The notes beneath the pieces were generated by a model that did no database searches, was not told the DNA's origin, and saw only the letters and a program-made list of their open reading frames with translations. Position numbers and translations under genes: made by a program. Shown one piece after another: positions 8,134 to 17,382 of a DNA stretch of 64,000 bases. The number at the start of each line of letters is the position of its first letter. Position 1 is the stretch's first letter. Source of the stretch: Sphingobium sp. SCG-1 (lineage in GTDB: Bacteria; Pseudomonadota; Alphaproteobacteria; Sphingomonadales; Sphingomonadaceae); contig NZ_CP026372.1 in NCBI RefSeq assembly GCF_002953135.1, forward strand, positions 806,001 to 870,000, written 5' to 3'.

Positions 8134-9222
8134 TTATTTCGGCATGACGGTGGTGGTGGTCTTCAATGCCTTCAGCATACCGGGAACCCATGCACCGTTC
8201 CGATAAAAATCAAAGCCGTTGGTGTACGACCATGCACAACTCTGCACCCCTATCGAGGCGAAGGCGGCGCTCACCGTGCCATAATATTTAGCGCGCTGGC
8301 CAGGCTTGATGCTCTCGTCGTTAACCGCACCGAACTCCCCAACGAACGGCACGCGCCCGGTGCGATCCATATAGGCTTTCACCGCCACAAGCTGTTCGTC
8401 GATCACAGCGCGGTCCGAATCGAGAAACGCACGCCCCCGCGCATATCGCTTGATCGTCCATCCCGCGCCTTGATGCGTAAACGGCTTGGGTTCGTAAGTG
8501 TGGATAGTCGGCACCAGATAAGGATCGTCAGGCATCTGCAAGGGTTTAAGAGAAGCGACGGTGCTGCCCAGATTACCCGCAATGATGACCGGGCGCGTAG
8601 GATTGGTCTTGCGGATCGCCGCCAGTGCAGGGCGATATACCACCCAGACGCTGACTTGATTCCAGAATTTGTAGCTCGGCTCGTTCAGCAACTCGAACCA
8701 CAGTCCCTTGGGCGCATCCTTGAACTCTTCCGCAATCTGTCGCCAGATCGCCGTGAAGCGATCACTCTGCCCTTCGGGGTCTTTCATCAGGTCCGTGTAG
8801 TGATGGACGTCGATCATGACGTTCAGCCCTGCGGCCAGACCGGTGTCCACGACATGCCGAACGCGCGCCATGAATTTGGGGTCGATCTGGTACGGCGGCG
8901 TCTTGGCGGTGTAGGCGGAAAAGACGATCGGCACGCGCACTGTGCGGAAGCCCGCCGCCTTGATCGTTTTGAAGTCGGCATCCTGCAACAGGCGTCCGTC
9001 GCGGCTCTCCGGCTTGAATTCCAGCATCCCTCCCAGGTTGATGCATTTGCCCAAGGGGAGGGCAATACCGACACGCGGCCTGGCTGCGGGCGCTGGCGTA
9101 TAGCCGAAACTCGTGTTCTGCCTTCGACCGATGGACCGCGCGCTCTTGCCCTTAGCCTCGGCAGTGCCGCAGGCGGCGAGGGCGAATGCCAGCGACAGCA
9201 GGAGCATGTTCCGCAATGTCAT
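8134..9222 (-). CDS. glycoside hydrolase family 5 lipoprotein
   Basis: 362 residues. A lipobox (FALAAC, Cys18) marks it as a lipoprotein, so it acts in the periplasm or at the outer membrane. The GH5 barrel follows: GGMLEF (about 64-69), FRTVRVPI (92-99), IDVHH (137-141), the acid/base Glu181 in LLNEP, HTYEP (241-245) and the nucleophile Glu296 in VGEFG. Such enzymes cut beta-1,4 glucans, mannans or related chains. Among polysaccharide genes it may trim or turn over the cell's own polymer, as endoglucanases of cellulose and sphingan loci do; this is inference. I chose the ATG at 9222, which gives a clean signal peptide, over a TTG at 9237. It lies 65 nt downstream of the SleB gene. Confidence 0.9.
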   Translation of the reverse strand: MTLRNMLLLSLAFALAACGTAEAKGKSARSIGRRQNTSFGYTPAPAARPRVGIALPLGKCINLGGMLEFKPESRDGRLLQDADFKTIKAAGFRTVRVPIVFSAYTAKTPPYQIDPKFMARVRHVVDTGLAAGLNVMIDVHHYTDLMKDPEGQSDRFTAIWRQIAEEFKDAPKGLWFELLNEPSYKFWNQVSVWVVYRPALAAIRKTNPTRPVIIAGNLGSTVASLKPLQMPDDPYLVPTIHTYEPKPFTHQGAGWTIKRYARGRAFLDSDRAVIDEQLVAVKAYMDRTGRVPFVGEFGAVNDESIKPGQRAKYYGTVSAAFASIGVQSCAWSYTNGFDFYRNGAWVPGMLKALKTTTTVMPK

Positions 9223-9287
9223 GATTTCAAATCCCAACTGTCAGCGACTGGCCAACTTATCATGCCGGACCTGAAGCCGACCGAAGA

Positions 9288-10469
9288 TCAATGCGCTGAC
9301 GCCGCGCCAACCGTAGCAGGCGCAGCCGGAGAAGTTGTCGCCACTGAACCGGGCTCAGCGGCCGGACGCGCACCTATCACCCAGCGTGTGGGGGACGGGA
9401 CTGTCACAGGGGCATTGCTCGAAGCAACCGGCGCACTCGCCTCCGCGGCGGAGCGAGCGGCAAACGGCAGGACGGAGCGCATGGTCGGTATCGCAACTGC
9501 GGGTGTTCCCTGCGCCTCCGGGTCAGACATCCCGGCAAAGGCGGGCATGTCCTCAAGTTTCAGTCCCGTCGCACCGCCGGCCATATCGACCAACGGCTCC
9601 GCACCAGCATAGCGCGCTGTGAAGGCGGACGGACGGCCCCAGCCGCCCGGCCAGCGATAGAATATATGCGCGCCCACCACTGCCGCCTTGGCCAATGTCG
9701 GTGCCCAGTAAGGCGCGACATAATCGGTGTGGTAATGCGTCGCCCAGCCAACTGGCCCATAGACATAGCCGGCCAACGCCGCATCGGCGACCGCGCGGGC
9801 CTGCGCCCAGCCGCGTTTGGACGGCGCGCGCATAAGCGAGCCATCGCAGGTAAAGGTGAACTGGCACCCTGTCCTCCGCTCCGATCCCTGAAACACTACG
9901 CCGCAGACACTGTGTGGAAACGCGGGGTGCCGGGTACGATTCAACACGACCTGCGCCACGGCGCGCTGCCCGTCCAGGCTCTCGCTGGCCGCCTCATAAT
10001 AGACGGCAGCCGTGAGGCAATCGAGCGAACGAACAAAATTGGTGCCGTCGCCCAGCGGCACGAACATGGATCGCGCCGCTGGGTTGGGCGTGGCCGACAT
10101 CGGGATGGCCGCGTTCAGCACCTCGGCTTCCTGCGTGGAAACAGGCCGTAGCGCTTCGGGCGCCACGACGAGACTGCTCACTGTCGTAGCGATAGGCTGA
10201 TTATTGATCCGATTTGGCAGGCGATCCGGCACAGCCCGCTGCGCCATCACGAACCAGGCGGACAGCGCCAGGCACAGCATGACAGCCACCGCAAAGCCGA
10301 TGAGCGTCATCGGATAGCGCGATACCCGGCCGCGCGCTCCATATTGGTCGACGATCAAAAAAGCTGGCTTTCCGCAATCATAGCGCCGCCCATAAAGCAT
10401 TTTGCGCCATAGATGAAGTGACAGATGCTGCACTGCAATGTAAGCGTCCCGATCTGAGGCACGGACCAT
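9288..10469 (-). CDS. SleB-family cell wall hydrolase, membrane-anchored
   Basis: 393 residues. One membrane span at about 53-76 (LIGFAVAVMLCLALSAWFV) follows a basic cytoplasmic tail, so the rest is periplasmic. The Hydrolase_2/SleB domain runs from about 149 to 270: LDCLTAAVYYEA with the catalytic-type Glu159, GQRAVAQVVLNR, CQFTFTCDG and WATHYHTDYV. Family members are peptidoglycan lytic enzymes (in Bacillus, spore-cortex lysis; in non-sporing alphaproteobacteria, wall remodelling). The C-terminal 120 residues are Ala/Pro-rich and unstructured. It heads a minus-strand unit with the GH5 gene. The start is 52 nt from a divergent acyltransferase. Confidence 0.88.
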   Translation of the reverse strand: MVRASDRDAYIAVQHLSLHLWRKMLYGRRYDCGKPAFLIVDQYGARGRVSRYPMTLIGFAVAVMLCLALSAWFVMAQRAVPDRLPNRINNQPIATTVSSLVVAPEALRPVSTQEAEVLNAAIPMSATPNPAARSMFVPLGDGTNFVRSLDCLTAAVYYEAASESLDGQRAVAQVVLNRTRHPAFPHSVCGVVFQGSERRTGCQFTFTCDGSLMRAPSKRGWAQARAVADAALAGYVYGPVGWATHYHTDYVAPYWAPTLAKAAVVGAHIFYRWPGGWGRPSAFTARYAGAEPLVDMAGGATGLKLEDMPAFAGMSDPEAQGTPAVAIPTMRSVLPFAARSAAEASAPVASSNAPVTVPSPTRWVIGARPAAEPGSVATTSPAAPATVGAASAH

Positions 10470-10521
10470 CGCAAAGGTTTATGTCTTAGGTATAAGTCCT
10501 AAATCCATCCGGGGCCGATCC

Positions 10522-11067
10522 ATGATACAATCCAAAGCGGACCTTGATCGCTATGTAAAAGCCGATCTGGCCATCGTCGGCATCACGCGCTGGCGACTAT
10601 GGATGGGGCTGCGCTATCCCCTGCTCCGCTATCAGCGAATCCTGCGCAAGACGGAATATGCCGTTAATTGCACGCGCGGACCCTTGCGCAAACCTTATGT
10701 CTTCCTGCGCCAATATCTGTTGCGGCGCGCAGGCATGAAATTGGGCTTCACGATCCATCCCAATATCTTTGGCCCCGGCCTGTCGATCGCGCATTGGGGC
10801 ACCATCGTCATTAACCCCAACGTGCGGATCGGCGCCAATTGCCGCATCCATCCCAGCACCAGCCTCGGCGAGTATAAAGGCGGATCGCCGCAGTTGGGCG
10901 ACGATTGCTACATCGGCCCCGGCGCAAAGCTGTTCGGTCCGATCACATTGGGCGATCGCGTGAAGATCGGCGCCAATGCCGTCGTCACCAAATCCTTCCC
11001 GTCGGACGTGGTGCTGCGGGGCATTCCTGCTGACATCGTGAAACCCCGCGTTCCTGAAGGAAATTAG
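10522..11067 (+). CDS. hexapeptide-repeat acyltransferase (serine acetyltransferase-like)
   Basis: 181 residues. The C-terminal two thirds (about 70-178) is a left-handed beta-helix of hexapeptide repeats (INPNVRIGANCRIHPSTS, LGDDCYIGPGAKLFGPITLG, KIGANAVVTKSFP), ending with the cap GIPADIVK. The catalytic-type His is in LSIAHWG. The N-terminal region (WRLWMGLRYPLLRYQRILRKTEY) is basic and amphipathic, as in polysaccharide-locus members that sit at the membrane. Acetyl-CoA is the usual donor, and a sugar or sugar-nucleotide is the likely acceptor here rather than serine, given the neighbours. Its TAG overlaps the stop codon of the convergent SGNH gene. Confidence 0.86.
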   Translation: MIQSKADLDRYVKADLAIVGITRWRLWMGLRYPLLRYQRILRKTEYAVNCTRGPLRKPYVFLRQYLLRRAGMKLGFTIHPNIFGPGLSIAHWGTIVINPNVRIGANCRIHPSTSLGEYKGGSPQLGDDCYIGPGAKLFGPITLGDRVKIGANAVVTKSFPSDVVLRGIPADIVKPRVPEGN

Positions 11068-12104
11068 CGGCCGTTCAGTTGCGCGGCGACAATGGGCGCG
11101 ATCAGCCGATGCGCGTAAGGCGACCAATGGGCGTCAACCGGCGCACGATCGAACGCGATCTGATGTTTTGTCCAGTCCGCGCGGAAAACAGGTTCGGTAT
11201 CGACGACCCTCATGCCTGCCTGCCGTGCCAGTTTCATGAGCGCCAGTCGCGCTTGCGCGTCACGATCCAGGCAGGGTTGCGACTTCGTTCGGGAATAAAT
11301 TGCGGGGCGATCTGCGTCAAAGAGGAGCACGACCTTCCCTGCGGGAAGGTTCAGCGCCTTGGGGAACTGCTCGACCCAGCGCGCCAGCAAATTTTGATCT
11401 TCGCCGGAAAGAACTGCCGCCCCGCATTGCGGCTTTGGCGCTTCCTCAAAACCGGATTTGGTGAGGACGGCGGCTGTCGCCTTCAGATTAACCCGCGCGT
11501 AGCGGACGATGGCAAGGCTGCGTAGAATTTGCCCGAATCCGCCCCGCTGCTTTTCCGCAACCGGTTCGATCAGCGTCGCGCCTTTTGACCAGCGGTAGAT
11601 GCCGGGATCGGAATTAAAGCCCTCCATGAAGTCGCGGGCGGCAATGAACACCACCGCGAACTGCGGCCGGTAATCGCGGCCAACCAACTGCGCGATACCC
11701 AGATAGTGCGGCAGGCTCGCGCCCGACGTGCCGAAATTATATATGCTATCGGGCCGTCGCCCCATCGCATGCGCGAGTTGCGACTGCAGCATCGCGGCAT
11801 AGGGGTTCATCATCCCCTCGACGAAGCTGTCGCCGATCACCACCCCGACTGTCGCGCCTTTGCGATAGGCGAATGGCGCGACATAGCCCCGGTTATTGAT
11901 ATGGCCGCGCTGGACATTCTCCATGCTCCACCCGCTGGATGACACATATCCGCTATTGGGAACCATGCGATGCGCGGGCCATGCCGGATCGGGCGCGGCG
12001 CCGACGATGCCCGCAGGCGTAGGCAGCACGCGCAGAAGCAATTCGGCGAACAGCAGCGCCGCTATCATGCCAATCCCGAAGACAATCATTCTGCGAAGGA
12101 TCAC
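11064..12104 (-). CDS. membrane-anchored SGNH-fold protein, MBOAT partner
   Basis: 346 residues. An uncleaved N-terminal helix (about 6-26) anchors it in the inner membrane with the domain outside. SGNH signs are GDSFVEG (91-97), TSGAS (block II region, about 124-128) and a C-terminal DAHWSPYAHR holding the Asp/His pair. Genes of this kind next to an MBOAT protein (AlgI/AlgX, PatA/PatB style) take the acyl group that MBOAT carries across the membrane and place it on the polymer. Starts from GTG with AAGGG upstream, 13 nt after the MBOAT stop, so co-transcribed and probably co-functioning. The acceptor polysaccharide is inferred from the locus. Confidence 0.86.
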   Translation of the reverse strand: MILRRMIVFGIGMIAALLFAELLLRVLPTPAGIVGAAPDPAWPAHRMVPNSGYVSSSGWSMENVQRGHINNRGYVAPFAYRKGATVGVVIGDSFVEGMMNPYAAMLQSQLAHAMGRRPDSIYNFGTSGASLPHYLGIAQLVGRDYRPQFAVVFIAARDFMEGFNSDPGIYRWSKGATLIEPVAEKQRGGFGQILRSLAIVRYARVNLKATAAVLTKSGFEEAPKPQCGAAVLSGEDQNLLARWVEQFPKALNLPAGKVVLLFDADRPAIYSRTKSQPCLDRDAQARLALMKLARQAGMRVVDTEPVFRADWTKHQIAFDRAPVDAHWSPYAHRLIAPIVAAQLNGR

Positions 12105-12117
12105 GGTCCGCTACCCT

Positions 12118-13569
12118 TCAGAAGTTGAAATAGATGAAGGCGCTGTTGGCGCGCGATGCCATCACCATCGCTAACCAGACGATGAAGATGACGGTGAAAG
12201 CGATGCCTATCATCACGCCGTCGCCCCGCCGCGCGATCGAGCGATCTACGGCGGGCGCGATCCGTGTCGAGACCAGATGCTGGCTGTTAGGCAGCATCAC
12301 GGCAATCAATCCGAGCGTCAAGATCAGTGTCCAGTTCGCCGCATTGCCAATCGCGAGCGCGTCGGTCGTGTGGCCTGCCATCGCGCGCAGCATCGTCATC
12401 GCCTCGGCCACACTGACGGCGCGGAAGAAGACCCAGCCTACGATCACCGCAACCATCGTGACGATCCATCCTGCTCCGATCGCGACGCCGCTTTTTGCAA
12501 TTGGGGAGCGGCCCGCCAGCTTCTGCCACCCATGGTTTATAATGAGGTAAATGCCGTGAAGTGCGCCCCAAATTACGAACGTCCACGCTGCCCCGTGCCA
12601 CAATCCACCCAGCAGCATGGTCAGGAACAAGTTGACATAGCGCCGGAAATGCCCCCGCCGGTTCCCGCCCAGCGCAATGTACAGATAATCGCGCAGGAAC
12701 CGGGACAACGTCATGTGCCACCGCCGCCAGAACTCGATGATGTTACGCGCCTTGTAAGGCGAATCGAAATTGAACGGCAACTGGATGCCGAAAAGCAGGG
12801 ATACGCCCACCGCCATGTCCGAATAGCCGGAAAAGTCGTAATAGATCTGCATGGTGTAAGCGAGAGCACCCTCCCATGCGTGCGCCATGCCGATGCTGCC
12901 GTGCCCGGCGGCGGTGAAGGCAGTGTCGGCGATCCCCGACACGCTGTCCGCCAGCAGCACCTTCTTCGCCATGCCCATCGCCAGGAACGCGACGCCGATC
13001 GCCATGGTGCGCAGGCGCGGACGGTAAGTGGCCGGGTCGGCGAACTGCGGCATCATCTCCGAATGGTGCAGGATCGGTCCGGCGATCAGGTGCGGGAAAT
13101 AGGTGACGAACAGCGCATAGTGCACCGGCCGGAATTCCTTCACCTTGCCCTGACAGGTATCGACCAGGAACGCGATCTGCGTGAAGGTGTAGAAGGAGAT
13201 GCCTATCGGCAGGATCACGTTGAGGATCGGCACCGGCACGGCGACGCTGTTCAGCGTATCGGCAAAGAAGTTGTAATATTTGAAGTAACCGAGCAGCGCC
13301 AGATCGACGACGATGCACGTGACCAGCACCAGCTTCGCACGAGGCGTGCCAAGGTTCCGGTATATTCCGATCCCGCCAGCGTAATTGATGGCGATGGACG
13401 CGAACAGCAGCAGCAGGAACGCGGGTGCCCAATAGCCGTAGAAGAAGAACGACATCGCCGCCAGCCACGCTGCGGCCGCCTTCATGTTCAGCGCTTTCGC
13501 AACTGCGAAGAATACTACCAAAGTGATTGGTAAAAAGATGAACAAAAAGAGGCCGGAGGTGAACAGCAT
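12118..13569 (-). CDS. MBOAT family O-acyltransferase (AlgI-like)
   Basis: 483 residues, about eleven membrane spans. It opens with MLFTSGLFLFIFLPITL, the usual AlgI/DltB start, and carries SFFFYGYW, the cytoplasmic loop NIIEFWRRWHMTLSRFLRDY followed by LYIALGGNRRG, and the active-site His in GGLWHGAAWTF. These proteins pass acetyl groups from the cytoplasm across the inner membrane, and a partner SGNH protein transfers them to the polymer. That partner is the next gene downstream. The length matches the family. Expression is probably driven from the long divergent region upstream (13570-13955). Confidence 0.95.
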   Translation of the reverse strand: MLFTSGLFLFIFLPITLVVFFAVAKALNMKAAAAWLAAMSFFFYGYWAPAFLLLLFASIAINYAGGIGIYRNLGTPRAKLVLVTCIVVDLALLGYFKYYNFFADTLNSVAVPVPILNVILPIGISFYTFTQIAFLVDTCQGKVKEFRPVHYALFVTYFPHLIAGPILHHSEMMPQFADPATYRPRLRTMAIGVAFLAMGMAKKVLLADSVSGIADTAFTAAGHGSIGMAHAWEGALAYTMQIYYDFSGYSDMAVGVSLLFGIQLPFNFDSPYKARNIIEFWRRWHMTLSRFLRDYLYIALGGNRRGHFRRYVNLFLTMLLGGLWHGAAWTFVIWGALHGIYLIINHGWQKLAGRSPIAKSGVAIGAGWIVTMVAVIVGWVFFRAVSVAEAMTMLRAMAGHTTDALAIGNAANWTLILTLGLIAVMLPNSQHLVSTRIAPAVDRSIARRGDGVMIGIAFTVIFIVWLAMVMASRANSAFIYFNF

Positions 13570-13955
13570 GTCTTTCCCTCTGGGGCGATTTGCCCGTCCG
13601 AACGGTTACGCCACCATGCTGGTGATCCCAGCAGTGTTTGCGCATCAAATTAGCAAGTGGCTCTAACTGCCCGCCTTAGAGGCTGTAAACAGCATTTTCG
13701 CAGACTTCAACGCGGGAAATGCCGAACTTTTTTGACAAGTGATGTCATCGGGGCTGAGACTTGTTTCCAACCTATGTTAAACGCGGCTCGTCGCTAATTT
13801 GAACTCCAAAATGGAGAAATTGTGTTGCGCAATCCCTTCGCATGCGCAAAAGAAACCCTCATGCGGGTTAGCTCTGAGGGTGCAGCGATGGGCTTCCATC
13901 GGCTGAGTGCGATCGCTTGGTCGCCCCTCTTCCCATGTCCTGAAGCGCGCAACCC
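13570..13955. other. 386-nt divergent intergenic region between the MBOAT and wzx operons
   Basis: No coding sequence is supported. It must hold the start signals of the MBOAT-SGNH unit (minus) and the wzx operon (plus). A TTGACA at 13732-13737 is followed, 17 nt on, only by a weak -10 (TGAGAC), so I do not assign a promoter. No EcfG or CtrA box was found. The stretch is locally more AT-rich than the flanking genes. Confidence 0.5.
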
Positions 13956-15404
13956 ATGCTGATTCGCCAGACCCTGCTATATCTGCCCGCGCAGATACTG
14001 GCCCCGCTGGTGCAATTCGCATCGGTCTTGATCTGGGCGCATCTTCTGGTGCCCTCCGATTTAGGCATCGTCACCTTGCTGGTGGCGATACAGGAGATTT
14101 GCTATGCCGCCTTCTTCGGCTGGTGGGGTTTCTACACGCTGCGCTTCATCGCCAAATATGCCGATCCGGTTGAGCGCGTTTCTTTTCTGAGGGCCGAAAC
14201 TACCGCGATCATCGGTTCGGCGTTGTTGCAATCGCTCGTCATTCTGCCGGTTCTCTGGCTGTCCTTCGGCAAGGCTATCGGCCCGGACGTCGTGGCGCTG
14301 GCGATCGTCTTCATGATTACGCGGTCGCTCAACAACTATTCGGCGGATCGTGCACGTGCCGAGGCGCGCATCCTGCTCTACAGCTTGATCCAGGTGATCG
14401 GCCCTGTGATCGGCTTCCTGTTCGGCCTCCTCTGCATCTGGTATTTCGGGCCATCGCCCGACGCCGTGCTGGCCGGGTTCATCACCGCACAGCTTATCGG
14501 TGTGGGCCTTTCCTTCACCATGTCCGATTTCGGACGCAGAATAGGCGGTGCATCCGCCGATATCTTCAAAACCGCGCTCAAATTCGGCGGCACGCAGACC
14601 ACGTCGCAGATGTTGGCGATCTTCGCGATGAATGCGCCGCGCTTCATCGTCACGCATCTGCTGGGCCTGTCCGCGGTCGGCATGTTTTCGGTCGGTTACG
14701 GGCTTGGCCTGCGCGCCTCGGCCTTCGCCGCGACCCTGGTGACGGCGGGCGCCTATCCGATGGTGGTGCGCAAGATGCAAACCGAAGGCCGCGACGCCGC
14801 CTTCACGCAATTGCGGCAGAACATGATCCTCGTCGCGCTGACAGTCGCCCCCGTCACCTTCGGCCTGCTCGGCGTCAACCGCTCGGTCGTGGAGCTGTTG
14901 GTCGCCGCGCCCTATCGCGAGGTCACGCTGCTGGTCCTGCCACTGGCGACGGTCGGCGGACTGTTCCGCTATCTGCGTGCGCATACCTCCGATCAGGTGT
15001 TCCTGCTGAACCTTCAACCGCGCATCGGCACGATGATCGCAGTGTGCGACTTCATCGTCGCCGTTGCCTCCGCCTATTTCGGCATCCGTGTATTCGGTGT
15101 CGTCGGCGCGGCTTTCGGCCCGATGATGTCGGGCATGGTGACCTTCACGCTCAGCTTTACCTTGTCGCGCCTGAAGTTCGGTTTTCACGCGCCGCTCGGC
15201 ACCTTTGCGCGGATCGTCGCCGCCGCCGCCGTGATGGCTGCCGTGATCTGGATGCTGCCCACTGCGCGCAACATGACGATCCTGCTGCTCCACGTGGCGC
15301 TCGGCGGATGCATCTACGCCATCGGCGTCGGCCTGGTGCTTCCCCGCGAAGCGCGGATGGCGCTCGACAAAATCCTGCGCCGCCGCAAGAAGGCGACTGC
15401 CTGA
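13956..15404 (+). CDS. polysaccharide flippase, Wzx/MATE-like oligosaccharide transporter
   Basis: 482 residues with 12-14 predicted membrane spans over the whole length. It begins MLIRQTLLYLPAQILAPLVQF, typical of the polysaccharide transporter (PST) family, and has the family's regular helix spacing and a basic C-terminus (DKILRRRKKA). It would flip lipid-linked repeat units from the cytoplasmic to the periplasmic face of the inner membrane. It heads an operon: its stop overlaps the ATG of a GT4 gene (TGATG), followed by GT26 and two acyltransferases. A Wzy polymerase is not found beside it. Confidence 0.9.
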   Translation: MLIRQTLLYLPAQILAPLVQFASVLIWAHLLVPSDLGIVTLLVAIQEICYAAFFGWWGFYTLRFIAKYADPVERVSFLRAETTAIIGSALLQSLVILPVLWLSFGKAIGPDVVALAIVFMITRSLNNYSADRARAEARILLYSLIQVIGPVIGFLFGLLCIWYFGPSPDAVLAGFITAQLIGVGLSFTMSDFGRRIGGASADIFKTALKFGGTQTTSQMLAIFAMNAPRFIVTHLLGLSAVGMFSVGYGLGLRASAFAATLVTAGAYPMVVRKMQTEGRDAAFTQLRQNMILVALTVAPVTFGLLGVNRSVVELLVAAPYREVTLLVLPLATVGGLFRYLRAHTSDQVFLLNLQPRIGTMIAVCDFIVAVASAYFGIRVFGVVGAAFGPMMSGMVTFTLSFTLSRLKFGFHAPLGTFARIVAAAAVMAAVIWMLPTARNMTILLLHVALGGCIYAIGVGLVLPREARMALDKILRRRKKATA

Positions 15405-16501
15405 TGCCCCGCCTTGCCCTCTACATGACCGAGTTCGCGTCCGGCGGCGTTCAGCGGATGAACCTCAACCTTGCGCCGCGCTTCATCGCGGCCGGCTATG
15501 AGGTGACGTTCGTCGTGCATGAGGCGAAGGGCGCTCTCGTCGACAGCGTACCCGCCAACATCCGCGTCCATTCGCTAAACGCCCCGCGCGCGCGCAACGC
15601 CGTCCGCCCGCTTGCCGACTATCTGAAGACACAGAAGCCCGACATCCTCGTGTCGAGCCTCGGCCAGCCCAATCTGATCGCGCTCCTCGCCAACAAGATG
15701 GCAGGCCGTCCGACCAAGATCGTCGTCAGCCAGCGCAATCACCTCACCAGCCAGGCGCGCGATATGCCCGACTGGCAGTATAAGGTGCTGCCCTTCCTCT
15801 ACCGCAAGTTCCTGCGCCATGCCGACGGGATCATCGCCGTTTCGGAAGGGCTCGCGCAGGATCTGGTCGCAGTCACGGGCCTGCCGCGCGACCGCATCAC
15901 CGTCATCTACAATCCCGCCGTACCCGACGATATCGACGCACGCGCTGCGCAGCCTGTCGAGCATCCCTGGTTCGAGGCGAAATTGCCGGTCGTTATCGCC
16001 ATCGGGCGCATGGTCGCGGTGAAGGACTATGCGACGATGGTCAATGCCATTGCCCGCGTGCCCGAAGCGCGGCTGATGATCCTGGGCGAAGGGCCGTTGC
16101 TTCGCGAACTGGAGGCGCAGGTCGCCTCGCTCGGCATCGCCAGCCGCGTCGCGTTCCTGGGCTTCCGCGACAATCCGTTCGCCTATCTGGCGCGCGCGTC
16201 GACCTTCGTCCTCTCCTCCCGCCATGAAGGGTTCGGCAATGTCATTGCAGAGGCATTGGCCTGCGGCACGCCGGTCGTCACCACCGATTGCGAGTCCGGG
16301 CCGGCCGAAATCGTCGATCATGGCCGCTATGGCCGCCTCGTGCCGGTGGGCGACGTCGCCGCGCTGGCCGATGCATTGCACCAATCCTTAACCGCCACCG
16401 TGGATAAGGAGCAGTTAAAGAGGCGGGGTCAGAGCTTTTCGGTCGATCGGGCGGCCGAGGCCTATCTCGCATTGTTTGGAAAGCTGCTCGGTCATGGGTG
16501 A
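15404..16501 (+). CDS. family 4 glycosyltransferase
   Basis: 365 residues, GT-B fold. The N-terminal domain has the acceptor-site glycine loop TEFASGGVQRMNLNLA. The C-terminal donor domain shows VVIAIGRMVAVKDY, RLMILGEGPLLREL and the retaining-enzyme motif EGFGNVIAEALACGTPVV with its two Glu. It adds a sugar to the lipid-linked repeat unit in the cytoplasm. The start at 15404 overlaps the flippase stop by one base and fits the family start, although the frame is open further upstream. Translational coupling with wzx is likely. Confidence 0.93.
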   Translation: MPRLALYMTEFASGGVQRMNLNLAPRFIAAGYEVTFVVHEAKGALVDSVPANIRVHSLNAPRARNAVRPLADYLKTQKPDILVSSLGQPNLIALLANKMAGRPTKIVVSQRNHLTSQARDMPDWQYKVLPFLYRKFLRHADGIIAVSEGLAQDLVAVTGLPRDRITVIYNPAVPDDIDARAAQPVEHPWFEAKLPVVIAIGRMVAVKDYATMVNAIARVPEARLMILGEGPLLRELEAQVASLGIASRVAFLGFRDNPFAYLARASTFVLSSRHEGFGNVIAEALACGTPVVTTDCESGPAEIVDHGRYGRLVPVGDVAALADALHQSLTATVDKEQLKRRGQSFSVDRAAEAYLALFGKLLGHG

Positions 16502-17285
16502 CGATTATGCAAAAGTGATGGAGTCGAGCCGCTCCATCTTCGGCATCGCCTTCAGCCAGACGAGCCTCGACCGGCTCGTCGAGGATTTGCTGCGTCCGGT
16601 GGAGCCGGGGCAGGGCGCGCGGCTGGTCGTCACCGCCAATGTCGATCACGTCGTGCAACTGCGCCAGAACGAAGGACTGCGCGCGGCCTATGCCCATGCG
16701 TGGCGGCGCACGATCGATGGCTTTCCCGTCTATCTCTATGCGCGGGCGCGCGGCCTTGGCGTCGAGGAGAAGGTGACGGGGGCTGACCTCTTCCCGCTGT
16801 TGATGGAGCGTTTCGATTCCGCGCGGCATCGCCCGTTCTTCGTCTGCGCGGACGAGGGAATCGCCAAAGGTCTCACCGACTGGCTGGTGGCGCGCGGCAT
16901 GCCCGCCGATGCCGTCGGATCGGCTGTCCCGCCTTTCCGATTTGAGCAGGACAAAGCTTATAGCGACTGGCTGGCCAGCACCATCCGGGCGCACGGAACC
17001 ACGCATCTGCTGTTCGGTGTCGGCTGCCCCAAATCGGAAATCTGGATCGATCGCCACCGCGACAAAGTGGGTGACGTCTATGCCTGCGCAGTCGGTGCCG
17101 CGCTCGCTTTCTTCACAGGCTCGCTCACCCGCGCACCCTATCCGGTCCGCCGTGCAGGCTTCGAATGGCTATGGCGCGCCCTCCAGGAGCCCAACCGCCT
17201 CCTGAAACGCTACTTCTTCCACTCGTGGGGCTTCCTCGCCGCCGTCGTCGAAGACATGCGGTCGCCTGCATCCGCGACGGACTGA
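16494..17285 (+). CDS. WecG/TagA/CpsF family glycosyltransferase (GT26)
   Basis: About 263 residues. Family marks are VVTANVDHVVQL near residue 45, the DGFPVYLYARARG stretch, the Rossmann-like FFVCADEGIAKGL, and FGVGCPKSEIWIDRHR near residue 180, which holds the conserved G-P-x-Q/S-E region. GT26 enzymes add N-acetylmannosamine-type or glucuronic-type residues to lipid-linked intermediates. The chosen ATG at 16494 overlaps the GT4 stop by 8 nt; GTG/ATG alternatives at 16476 and 16518 exist. Sits third in the wzx operon, so it probably acts on the same repeat unit. Confidence 0.92.
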   Translation: MGDDYAKVMESSRSIFGIAFSQTSLDRLVEDLLRPVEPGQGARLVVTANVDHVVQLRQNEGLRAAYAHAWRRTIDGFPVYLYARARGLGVEEKVTGADLFPLLMERFDSARHRPFFVCADEGIAKGLTDWLVARGMPADAVGSAVPPFRFEQDKAYSDWLASTIRAHGTTHLLFGVGCPKSEIWIDRHRDKVGDVYACAVGAALAFFTGSLTRAPYPVRRAGFEWLWRALQEPNRLLKRYFFHSWGFLAAVVEDMRSPASATD

Positions 17286-17382
17286 CCTCCAAGAGCAATG
17301 CATCCTTTACCATCGGCGGGGTAAACGGTCGCTTCGGTGTCGGGCATCTAGTGCTGACAGGCAGGTCCGGGGCAGGAAAGCA

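Noticed and set aside
12277..13533. Long open frame on the plus strand inside the MBOAT gene
   Set aside because: Antisense to a gene with all MBOAT motifs; no start signal and no family features.
14061..15293. Long open frame on the minus strand inside the flippase gene
   Set aside because: Antisense to a clear Wzx gene; composition is Arg/His/Asp-rich as expected from the reverse of a high-GC gene, with no motif.
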